Shown here: positions 45,182-54,350 of the stretch, piece by piece
Numbering within the stretch: the stretch's first letter is position 1
Layout of the letters: the number at the start of each line of letters is the position of its first letter
Source: Irpex lacteus
Lineage: Eukaryota; Basidiomycota; Agaricomycetes; Polyporales; Irpicaceae
NCBI GenBank assembly: GCA_001986395.2
Contig: MQVO02000018.1
Coordinates: 496,001 to 560,000 of the forward strand
Direction: 5' to 3'
DNA length: 64,000 bases
Notes under the pieces: model-generated
Database searches by the model: none
The model's input: the letters and a program-made list of their open reading frames with translations, nothing else
What the model was told of the DNA's origin: nothing
Position numbers and translations under genes: made by a program

Positions 45182-46303
45182 TTAGTAATGAGCATGAGGA
45201 TCAAGTTGTCGCAAGAGAGACAGAGTCGCGTACTTAGAGTCCGGTGTGAGGCTAGTGAGTAGAGGCAGTTTCAAGCTTGGCAGTGGCAGAACTGGAAACA
45301 AGCGACAAGAGGAAACAAAATGTTCAATTCCACCAGCGATGTTGAGCAGAATAACTAGAGATCGAGCTCGCGATATTGATATCGAATGGCCGTTCAACTT
45401 GAAGTTGAACGTTGACGGAGCGCCCATAGGAACATTGATCCGCGGAAAGCGAGCCAATCGCAAGTTGTCCGAGTCGATGGCCACTGTGCCCGCCATGACC
45501 GCTGGCATGTTACCTTACCCAGCATACTCTACATAGTGAGCACCGTAAAGCTTCTCAGCAATCGAGTCGTTCACTGATTTCGGGATGCCATCTGACATCC
45601 AGCGCACTGGCAGGCTAGATCTCCGAGGGTAAACGGTGTCTGCACGCGCAATTCCACTTCGTATGGAGGAGCACTGTACACTCCAGACATCGGCACCGAA
45701 CAGCAAGTTGGAGAATCGATGCTGTGGTCCATCCCAGGCACGCCCAAGTATATGCCGAAGGCTCGAAGCCACCGTAGGTCCCGAGAAGACCGAGCATACC
45801 GAGATCACCATCATCGCCCCCTTCTTGCACAATTACCGGCTCTCACACAAGCAGGCAAGAGCTCGTAGCTATAGGCTTCTTGCTATAATCCGTACGGCAT
45901 CCCATGAGGGTCAATCTGCCAGAGTTTGCGCTTCGGGTCTGCGGCCATTGAGATTGAGAGCCTTGTGGTGACCACGTAGAGCTCGCAATTGGGCGGTGAG
46001 CTGCATTTGCCAATGGTAAATCGCCGCGCCCCGATTCAGCAAGGTCCTCGGCATCCACTTGATTCAATGAGGCACCTATGAGGCGTGCACTATGTATGTG
46101 CATGCTAATCCAAGCGTTTCTCTGTTTTCCGACTGGAAAGCCGGAACCAATCCCGCAGCGTGCATTCGTCCAAACAAGCGATGGACCCCGTCCAGACGGT
46201 GCTCGAGCCCATACCACTCAATATACACGCTCAAGTACAGTGCGTTCTCCGACGCCGCCAAAGAGAGATCACAGTGATCATCGGACATCCCTGGCAGAAT
46301 CAA
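45182..46303 (-). pseudogene. Decayed gene of unrecognised family
   Basis: Read on the minus strand from 46303 down, protein-like text continues but jumps between frames. It runs LYLSVYIEWYGLEHRLDG and NQVDAEDLAESGRGDLPLA, then MAADPKRKLWQIDPHGMPYG ending in an in-frame stop. It resumes as GDLGMLGLLGTYGGFEPSAY, DTVYPRRSSLPVRWMSDGIP and FPRINVPMGAPSTFNFKLNG. The order and composition are coherent with a single ancestral protein, but at least three frame changes and one stop break it and no splice sites explain them. I do not recognise the family. It lies directly beside the Helitron's right end. Confidence 0.5.
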
Positions 46304-46582
46304 GAATCAAGATAGCCCAGCCCATCCATCCATCTTCTTCCGTTCGGATGAGTGGACGTGGATCCCCCGGGCTTCTGTGCATCCTGCCTGGTGCCTTATA
46401 AGCTCTTGCGGCTTGCATAGGTTCGTACGTACACCTCCACTCCGAGCCCCCTTCTCGGCACCGCCATAACCACAACCCACATCCACATCCGACAACCTGC
46501 ACCTATAAGCCACAGTATACCAATTGTGGAACGTGCTGTGCGAGGAAGAACCGAGAAGCTGAGGCTTGTTTAGCGAATCGTA
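46304..46582. other. Intergenic
   Basis: Short region upstream of the F-box/LRR gene; no feature recognised. Confidence 0.45.
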
Positions 46583-48491
46583 ATGACCGTGTCCAACTTG
46601 AAGACGTCGCCATGGCATCTGGACATCATCGCCCTGATCGTCGAGCATCTCTGTGACAGAAGAGATCTGTATAACTGCGCGTTGGTGAATAGAATCTTCC
46701 ATTGTGCGGTTACACCGAGGTTGTATAGGGTGTTGGATGCACCGCTGCGCGTCATCGTGAGTTCAGATGTCTCGTTCCTGTGCATTGAATATAAATCGCC
46801 CTTCTTCATTCTTTGCAGCGAAGCAGTAACACAGGTAGCAGCCGGATAGTTCACCCCGCTTGTACACTCCTGCGACAACCCAGCTATGCACACTACGTCA
46901 GACGCATCAGCGCAACAGGCAAGCACCATCTCTCACCTCTCCAGGACCACCTACTAACCTTCCACCGTTATAGCAACAGCAACCGACATATCCCCTCCCT
47001 TCCTCCCCACCTCCACCTCCGCCTTCCGCCTCTGCACCAACCTCCACTCCTTCACCTGGACAGGCGGCGGCTTCCTCTCCACCTCCACCTCCTCCCTCCC
47101 CTCCTACCTCGACATCATCCTCACCAACTCGTTCCCTCTCCGCGAGCTGGTCATTAGAGCTGCGTCGCCTGGTTTGAGTCCCGATGTTTGGAGCAGATTG
47201 ACGAGAATTAAGGAGTTGAAGGCGTTGGGGCTTTGGTGTTTGGAGATCGAGCATGAGGCGTTGGTGGAGTGGTTGAAGAGGTTGGGGACGACGTTGGAGA
47301 GGTTGGAGTTGGTTATTAGTCCGCTGAGTGATCGGTATATGGAGTGTGAGCTGCTTGCACTCGGGATCCATACAAAATCACTCACTGAGAACGCTACAAA
47401 CTCATCGTAGATCTATCATACCTTCCCCACCTCCGCTCCCTCTGCCTCAAAGCCGCCACCCGCTGTTCCGTCCCCGACATACTCGCCCTCCTCCCAACCC
47501 TCACCTCCCTCGACGTCGAATACTACGGCTTCTCCCCCATCGCTCGTCGTTCCCCCTCTTCCTCCTCATCCTCTGCCCCTTCCTCTCGCACCCCCTCATC
47601 ATCCCCATCCCCATCCCACTCGCCACCACCATCATCATCGTACTCACCATCACACTCACCATCATCTTCACCATCACACTCACCACCACCCTCCCCACCA
47701 CCGCCCCGCACCCCCTCTCCCTCACCCCCATAGCCACCCTGCACACCCTAACAATAACAACCTCCGCCCTCTCCCTCACCTCCCCCCACATCCACGCAGA
47801 GATGTGGACCTGGATCTCCCAGCTCATCCCGCACCCGCAAACTCTGCAATCCTTCACCCTCCGTGCGTTCTCGCCGAACCCCAATGGGAGTGAGAATGCT
47901 ATGGAGATGCCGGGGGAGTTTGTGGAGTTTTTGGGGAGGGTGCATGGGGAGCGGTTGGAGGTGTTGGAGGTGGAGGGTGTTGTTGTGCCTTTGTGCGGTG
48001 TCGGTGTCGGTCTGAAATGCAAGGGCGAGGTGAAAGGAGGGAAAGGGAAAGTGAGGTTCCCGAGGTTGGAGAGGTTGGCGTGTGCGCTGCCTCGCGAGTC
48101 AAATATCGTCAGTAGATCCTTACCTCCTTGGTCGATTCCGCTGACCATTACTTATCCAACATACAGACCAACATCGAGACGTTCCTCGCAGAAGACGCTC
48201 CCAACCTACTCGAACTCAAACTCACATCTCGATCGCTAACACTCAAGCTAGAGGACGCTCGGCGTTGGATGACGCGCGAACAATCACAGCTACGGACTGT
48301 CGAGGTGGGCGAAACGAGGTTCACGGTATGTCTTATTTTGTCCTGTACTACCCCGCGAGGAGGAGATGTCAGTGTCAGTGGCTGACGCACCTGGATGATG
48401 ATAGGGCAAGTGGGCATTGGAGGAGGAGACGGGAGAAAAGTGTTTTGAGGTTATGTGCGATGGTAATAAGTCGTATGTTACTTGGATATGA
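46583..48491 (+). CDS. F-box-like leucine-rich protein
   Basis: Exons 46583-46756, 46819-46918, 46974-47345, 47411-48107, 48167-48325 and 48405-48491. The first exon has an F-box-like start (HLDIIALIVEHL, then CALVNRIFHCAVTPRLYRVL), and the rest has Leu-rich repeat-like text (LTRIKELKALGLWCLEIEHE, LPHLRSLCLKAATRC, LLPTLTSLDVEYYGFSP). It ends GEKCFEVMCDGNKSYVTWI. Such proteins are likely SCF adaptors of unknown target. Intron 2 is GC-AG (ACAG/GCAAGC). Exon 4 contains a long pyrimidine-rich simple sequence at about 47520-47745. The reading frame before it differs from that after it, so either an unrecognised intron or a frameshift is present and the full protein is uncertain. The 3' end overlaps a tandem duplication shared with convergent LSM4. 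Confidence 0.6.
47575..47715 (+). repeat. C/T/A simple-sequence tract in exon 4
   Basis: Imperfect repeats of CACTCACCATCA- and CCATC-type units, almost free of G on the plus strand, inside the F-box/LRR gene. The frame changes across it. Such tracts vary in length by slippage. Confidence 0.7.
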
Positions 48492-48628
48492 TAGCTTGCG
48501 GATGGGGGGTGAGGGGAGGAACGTGATATCCGAAGTTTGTGTATGGGATAACATGGAGAACAGCTGTAGCTGGCGTTGAAAATCAGTACTAGTAGAGGAG
48601 TACCATTGTCGACACGTACCAAGCGCAT

Positions 48629-48834
48629 TTACATCCCTCGTCTACGACCTCTTCCTCCCCGCGGTGGTCCACCACGCGCACCTCCACGTCCGCCTGAACA
48701 ACAGACCTTTCGTCAATACAAACGATGGCACAGTAGGTCGGAGGGAGACCATACCTCTCTGTGGCTCGCCTCTTCCTCGTGCACTCCTGCCTGCTTCACG
48801 AGCACGGTTCTGTTCTTCTTTAACAGTGCACACT
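48629..48834 (-). pseudogene. Truncated LSM4 C-terminal copy
   Basis: Minus-strand frame beginning inside LSM4 exon 4 ([19 protein letters not shown]) and ending with the Gly/Arg tail and stop at 48629. It lacks the Sm fold, start codon and promoter. It is broken off at 48834, where the sequence switches to intron sequence of the LRR gene. Confidence 0.82.
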
Positions 48835-49205
48835 TACCTCCTACAAAATCTCGCTAACCATTACATACCCGACATACAGACCAACATCGAGACATTCCTC
48901 ACAAACGAAGCCCCAAACCTACTCGAACTCAAACTCACATCTCGATCGCTGACACTCAAGCTAGAGGACGCTCGGCGTTGGATGACGCGCGACCGGTCAC
49001 TGCTACGGACTGTCGAGGTAGGAGAGACGAGATTCACGGTATGTTCATGTCCTGTTTTGTCCTACCCTCACGCGGAGGATGTATTAGTATAAGAAAGGCT
49101 GACGTACCTGGATGATGATAGGGCAAGTGGGAGTTGAAGGAGACGGGAGAAAAGTGCTTTGAGGTTATGTGCGATGGGAATAAATCGTATGTTACTTGGA
49201 TATGA
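48835..49205 (+). pseudogene. Truncated copy of LRR-gene last exons
   Basis: Begins in sequence matching the last-but-one intron of the F-box/LRR gene, then repeats its two final exons (NIETFLTNEAPNLLELKL, LEDARRWMTR, to SYVTWI and stop at 49203-49205) with scattered substitutions. The frame is still open, but there is no upstream exon. Confidence 0.82.
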
Positions 49206-49345
49206 TAGTTTGTGGGTGTGGGTGAGGGGGAGGAGGGACGTGATATTCGGGGTTTGTGCATGAGGTGGGATGGAGAGTAGCTAAAGCTAGTGTCGAGAGT
49301 TAGTAGTAGTAGAGGGATATCATTACTGAGACGTACCGAACGTAT

Positions 49346-50059
49346 CTACATCCCTCGTCCACGACCTCGTCCTCCCCGCGGAGGCCCGCCACGTGCACCT
49401 CCTCGTCCGCCTGAACGACAAAACTTTCGTCAATACAAACGATAGTACGACGAGCTGTAAGTAAATCTTACCTCTCTGTGGCCCGCCTCTCCCTGGAGTC
49501 GGACGTAAGTCGATCAGAATAGTAGGATGCAAGGGTACGACGCACCTCTACCACCGGGCCCACCGACGTGTGCTCCTCTTGCACTCCGGCCTGCTTCACG
49601 CGCACGGTTCTGTTCTTCTTTAACGGCGTCCAGGAGCGTATCGGGTACTCGCAGATACTTGATCTACACACACGCATCGTCAACATTCTAGTACAGCAGT
49701 ATCTGTTATAGCATTGTAAATAAACACGCACAGTACTGCCGCGAATATAACACTCCTTCAACTTCCAGAACTTGTCCGCCTCGGCATTCGTCTGGTAAAC
49801 ATCGCGCAGCGTGATGTTCATAAAGTTATCGCACGCGGTGAGATGACCGTTGTACGTCTCGCCATTCTTCAATTCGACCAGCTAGAGCGATCGTGAAAGT
49901 GAGAGCTGTCGTCAGCTATACAACGGTGTTCTGGTGTATGAGTGTGGCGGGGTGGACTGACCATGGGTTTGTTTTGGGCGGCGCTGAGGAGGGAGAGGGG
50001 CAGCTAGTGGCAGAGTGGGTTAGTATTTTTCAGTAGAGTAAGAATATGCTGCTTACCAT
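49346..50059 (-). CDS. LSM4: U6 snRNA-associated protein LSM4
   Basis: A subunit of the LSM2-8 ring on U6 snRNA and of the LSM1-7 mRNA-decay ring. The start codon ATG (50059-50057) is the whole coding part of exon 1. Exon 2 (50003-49962) reads [14 protein letters not shown]. Exon 3 from 49881 gives [20 protein letters not shown], then [12 protein letters not shown] and YIRGST, which is the Sm1 and Sm2 fold. Exon 4 begins [20 protein letters not shown]. The last exons form an RGG-rich tail ([14 protein letters not shown]), stop at 49346. The Gly/Arg tail is known to promote P-body assembly. The 3' half has been duplicated in tandem (48629-48834), but this copy appears complete. Confidence 0.92.
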
Positions 50060-50517
50060 GATGTTTTCGTGTTATGTAGAATACAATGGATGGTGGTTTA
50101 CAGCAGAGCACGCGTACCGAGAACGCGTTCCTGCCACCAGCTGGAGACGCCCAGTATTCACCTCCTCTCAATCTGCTTTCGGCAGTGTTTTTCTACTCCC
50201 CACAGTCTCTGACATGCGCAGCCCAGGAATATCCTGCGCATTCGGTGTCACATGGATTATTCTGACCGCATCTCTGTAGACGACGACTCTGTCTCTCGGA
50301 GGACGCTGGCTGTCCAATGACTCTAATGGCCGCAGCAGCCACCCGCAGCCAGCGACGCACATGGACTCGCTCCGATAACTGATTCACGCCATCCAGCTCT
50401 AGCCTGATCGTCATTTTTGCCGCCCGAGTCATTCGTTCATTAGCCTCCTCCGCCGTGCCTTGAACCAGGTTCACTTCTTACTGCCATCTGCCTGGCAACT
50501 CCTCCCACTAGGCCACC
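50060..50517. other. Divergent promoter region
   Basis: 458 bases between the starts of LSM4 (minus) and the one-TM protein (plus). Plus-strand and minus-strand small frames show no domain. Confidence 0.5.
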
Positions 50518-52378
50518 ATGATTATACCAGAAGACACACCGGAGACACCAAAGGCTCAGACTCGAGCGAGAGAACTGGTCGAAGACTCAGAGATACCCGC
50601 TTCATCCCCTCCCGCATACCCTGGACATGAATCTGGGTCGTATCAGGCAGGCACAAGCTCTACTCAGCCCCTGTATATTCCTCCTCCTCTAGAGCCTGTC
50701 TCGCACACGGAACCTGCGGGGAAGAGGTTCTTTAAAGCGTTTGGCGTTGCGCTGCTTATATGGTTCCTGCTCGTTTCGTTCACGGGCAGTGTCACTGAAG
50801 TTGGGAGAAGTACAGGGAGGACGCTAAGAGTGAGTATTAGCTTCAACTCCAATGTTTTACTTGGGTAGCATGAAAAGAGATGCGAATTGCTTGGGATATG
50901 CTTTATGCAAAGCTACGCATTGGTCGTTATGTGCGTCCACTCGGGCGTCCTATCCTACCCCACACTCCAACGCATCTCTTCCCTATCCACACGCCCATCC
51001 GCGCAGCACCAGAATTCTCAATTAATAAACCATCACTAACCGCAGCTTCCTATCCTCTCCCAGGAACACCGCGACGCAGCAACAGCCTGGCCCACGCCCT
51101 CCGACGGCAAACTCCTCGTCTGCTTCAAAGGCCCCCTCCCCTGGCACTCCACCTCCTCCTCCACGCCCCGCGTCATACTCGAGATCCCGCGACAATCCGA
51201 CGCCTTGTACTTGTTCTCGAGAGGCATCGCGACGGCAGGGAATGTAGTGATTGTACAGGACGAGAAAGCGGGTGGAGAGGATGTGGTGCTTGTGGATATT
51301 GAGGCGAGGGGAAGGACGGCGGAGTGGTTGCATGTGTTGGCTGTTTGTGCGTTGGAGAGGAACAGTGGGGAGAGGGGGATTGGGATATTTGTGAGTTTGC
51401 GTGGTCCCCAGAGAATTAGGATATCAGCTCACGATGCGATGTATGCAGACCCCTACGCGGTGGCCGTCGGGCAGTCACCGTCCCTCCTTCGAGTTCGACG
51501 TAACGATCCGTCTACCCAAACTGTCAAGCGAGAGCCCGCTGCAAGTCAAATCACTAGAGACGAGCCTCTCAAACTTTGAGCAACATATCGGAGACCTCGC
51601 AGGTTCTGTCAACTTTGACTCCATCTCTCTGCGCAGCACGAATGGGCATATATTCTCCCGAGTGAGTCCTTTCTGGCAACTGAGAGAATTTGTGTTTGCT
51701 CAAACCGCTAATGTACGATATTAGTCTGTGAATGCTACGAAAGGAAGCTTCAAGACTACCAATGCCCATATCAGGGGGAAGTATGAGTCACACGGCGACC
51801 TGACCTTGAAAACTTCCAACGCGGAGATCGTAACGGACGTCACACTCTACAACCACGACGAGACCGTCCCAAGCGTCTTAACCCTCCAGTCAAGTAACTC
51901 GTAAGTCACTTTCCTCCTACACACCACTACAACATATCACTCACACACCTCAACCACCCCGCGCCCAGAAAAATCGACTCAACAATAAACCTCTTTCTCC
52001 TCCTCCTCCCTCCAAGGGTCCTACACCCTAACCTCCAAAACAACCAACGGCCCCCAAACCCTCACAATCCCCGTCCTCCCTCCCTCCAGCACCCTCCTCC
52101 TCTCCGCCAACACCACCAACTCGCCGGCTAATGTCGTCCTACCCGATACGTACGAAGGCACGTATGTTGTGAAGACGACGAATTCTAGGGCGGTGGTTAT
52201 GAATAGGAGGGGACGGGACCCGATGGGACGCGGACGGAAGAATGTGCAGTGGGAGACGGGGGTGGGGCCGGTTAGGGAGGGGGGTGTTCGGTGGGAGGAG
52301 GAACATGTGGGGGTGAGGAGCGGGGAGGGGAGGGTGGTGGTGAGGACTGCGAACGCGCCTGCTACGCTCTTTCTGTGA
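50518..52378 (+). CDS. Single-pass membrane protein with repeated stalk, frameshifted
   Basis: Exons 50518-50829, 51064-51390, 51449-51661, 51725-51900 and about 51970-52378. The N-terminal 70 residues are Pro/Ser-rich; then comes a TM helix (AFGVALLIWFLLVSFTG), and the rest would be exposed. That part has repeats of the type SLRSTNGHIFS, SFKTTNAHIRG, LKTSNAEIVT and TLTSKTTNGPQT, giving a parallel beta-type stalk as in DUF7330-like proteins of Agaricomycetes. The function is unknown. In the last exon the frame entering as SKIDSTINLF continues only if one base is skipped at the TTT of 51994-51996 to give the expected SSSSLQGSYTL; as written it is frameshifted. This is either a recent mutation or a base-calling error. 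Third positions are C-rich in the first half and G-rich in the second. Confidence 0.65.
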
Positions 52379-52606
52379 ACGGTTTGAAAAGAGAGCTGGG
52401 TTGGGTGTAATTGTTATTTGCTCATCTGTGGTAATTTTTTCTTTGGTATGCGCTTTGGCTATTTGGCAGCTTGGATAGGGAGCTGTCTGTGTATATCTAG
52501 TAGGTAGTAATTATGCACTGTGTTAATGTACTTTATCCTATCACATCCATCCCGCCCCTGTGTGCCCCATCACCACACCACATAGATCCACTTCTCTCAT
52601 CGTCAC

Positions 52607-53463
52607 CTAAACCCAATTAAACCTCGCCATCTCCCTCTTCCCCTTCTCCCCATACCAAACCCTAAACAGCGCCTCCCTCGCCTTCCACGCAGAATCAAAC
52701 CTCTCCCCATTAACACACGCCCCCTCCAGCCCCAAATAAAACTTTCCCCGTCGCCCCTTCACCTCGAACGCCACCTCGTTAGGGTCGTACCCCTGGACGA
52801 GCGTCGTATCGGAGAACGGGAACACGTTCCCCTGCCCGCGGAAGTGGTAGACGTTTTGCATTACTAGGATTTTTTCTTCGTTTCGGACCTTTGACTTTGG
52901 GTGGCGAGGTAGGGAGAGTTTGGGGAGCTTTGGGGAGAGAGCGGTCTCGGTGAGGGAGGAGGAGGGGAGGAGGTAGAGTTTGTGCACTATGCGGGCGCGC
53001 GAGTTGAGCAGGAGGATGCAGACGAATGCGCCGACGCAGAATTGGCCCAGGGCGGCGCCTGCGCGTTGGTACAGTGGTCGAAGTTCGTATTCTGGCTGCT
53101 GCTGCTGCTGCTGCTCTAGTACTTTAATATGGCTGCTGTCGGCCTCACTCTTACTTGAGGACTCGGACTCGTCGTCAGTCGCTTTGAGCTGGGTCCAATG
53201 GTGCATAATAAGTTCCGTGAGTGCACAACTACCAGGCATGCATTCCGTGAGTAAGTCAACTACAACATGGAATGATAGCGTACGCACCTCACGCCGATCT
53301 GTGCGAATATAATAGGATACGTCCATCGCGCGGACCACGGTGGGCTGCGCTCGTAGACGGGCTTGAACGCGTCGAGCGAGGCTACGCCTTGCAGGAGTAA
53401 GGACTCGTGTCTGCGGGAGAGAGCGAGCTGTAGCTGTCTTACTCGACGGAATATACTTTGCAT
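52607..53463 (-). CDS. Small membrane protein, probably mitochondrial
   Basis: Exons 53463-53288 and 53228-52607 join in frame to give 265 residues. The N-terminus is Arg/Leu/Ser-rich without acids (MQSIFRRVRQLQLALSRR), like a mitochondrial presequence. Residues about 50-60 and 125-145 are hydrophobic (YPIIFAQIGV, AALGQFCVGAFVCILLL), suggesting two membrane segments. Between them lies an acidic/Ser-rich stretch with a six-Gln run. The C-terminal domain (FPFSDTTLVQGYDPNEVAFE, GRRGKFYLGLEGACVNG) is likely globular. The general layout recalls small inner-membrane proteins such as the TMEM186/223 group, but I cannot assign it. The frame used upstream of 53288 by an alternative long ORF is less likely, because the splice signals fit this model. 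Confidence 0.6.
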
Positions 53464-53838
53464 TTTTGGTTTTTTGGCCTTCTGGACGTCTTCGAGTTGA
53501 AGGCGGAATTGTCCTGGTCGCGGTCACAATTTCGAAGTGAACTTGACCGGGAACTTGAAGGATGGCGCTTATGACGGATCAAAGGTGCTGTATGAGCGCT
53601 CCGATAAAATGTCTTAGAACTTGAAGACTTCAGCTACTTAACTTTCCATGTACTGCGACCATGACACGACTCCCGATGCCATAGCTATGTGTATCTGGTG
53701 AGTGATTGTACCTCACAGGCTCTTCTAGTACCCAGATGTTCCTGCTGTCACTACCTCCTAATGAAGTTCGGTTCGGGAACTTCCGCGCGCAGGGACAAGG
53801 CGCCGGAGGCTGACCAATCGGAGAGCACGCGCGCACGC

Positions 53839-53992
53839 TAATACACACGATGAGTAAGTACCTCAGAGTGAATAGAAAGCTCTCGTATTTACCTAATACA
53901 CACGATGAGTAAGTCTACGAGGGTAGGTAAGTACAGAGCGTGAATAAAGAGTCCGAAGAATGACTTACACCTCAGAGTGAATAGAAAGCTCT
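53839..53992 (+). repeat. Interspersed short direct repeats
   Basis: TAATACACACGATGAGTAAGT occurs at 53840 and 53894 (about 20 bases each), and CCTCAGAGTGAATAGAAAGC plus TCT occurs at 53861 and 53970. The arrangement A-B-A-B suggests a duplicated unit with later changes in an otherwise non-coding region (53464-54350). Confidence 0.7.
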
Positions 53993-54350
53993 GAGGTGCT
54001 CGGTGATGCTAATGCTCGTATATATAGAGGTCTGGGGAGGCAGTGAAAAGCAAATATGTATCTAAGAGACGAATGCGAATCAGTTTGAACTGCCATAGTG
54101 GCGTCAAGCACGAGGTAGCGAACAAATGAATCAGCAAAGGCAGTGAAACAAAACGGAAGTATATCTACGATAACTTCCCGATAAGGTAACAGTCCGATAA
54201 CGCGGATGCGAGCGCCCGGAAACTTCAACACCTCCTGATACATAGGTTAGAGTTTGATCAACGTTTGACGCTTTCCAGCCACAGCTGTCCGACGTTGGGT
54301 TGACTTTGGGTTCGCCTCAACAGAATACACCCCTCGACGAGGAGCACACA

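Larger units (their letters stand above)
36841..45185 (+). mobile_element. Autonomous Helitron (limits approximate)
   Basis: About 8.3 kb containing one intact rolling-circle transposase gene. Helitrons lack terminal inverted repeats and insert between A and T, so their ends are hard to see. I place the limits by a nearly repeated 17-nt motif at 36841 and 45144, and by a strong hairpin at 45160-45173 followed 12 bases later by TTAG and then T. That is close to, but not exactly, the CTRR/T end expected. The true left end may be up to 50 bases further left. No captured host gene was recognised; 44556-45185 is non-coding. Confidence 0.7.
44556..45185. other. Helitron 3' non-coding region
   Basis: No coding frame with recognisable domains; a 95-codon frame at 44659 appears random. 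Palindromes include GTGACGCGTCAC near 45100-45115 and the hairpin at 45160-45173. Confidence 0.5.
48110..49624. repeat. Tandem duplication across two convergent 3' ends
   Basis: Unit 1 (about 48110-48834) and unit 2 (about 48835-49624) are similar over their whole length. Each holds the last two exons of the F-box/LRR gene followed by the inverted tail of LSM4. The order is therefore complete LRR 3' end, truncated LSM4 tail, truncated LRR tail, complete LSM4 3' end. Spacing between equivalent sites is 713-717 bp. Unit 2 has about 75 extra bases within LSM4. Confidence 0.85.

Noticed and set aside
47501..48148. 215-codon minus-strand frame over the F-box/LRR exon
   Set aside because: It is the complement of C/T- and G-rich coding sequence and is low-complexity; the plus strand has the conserved text and splice sites.
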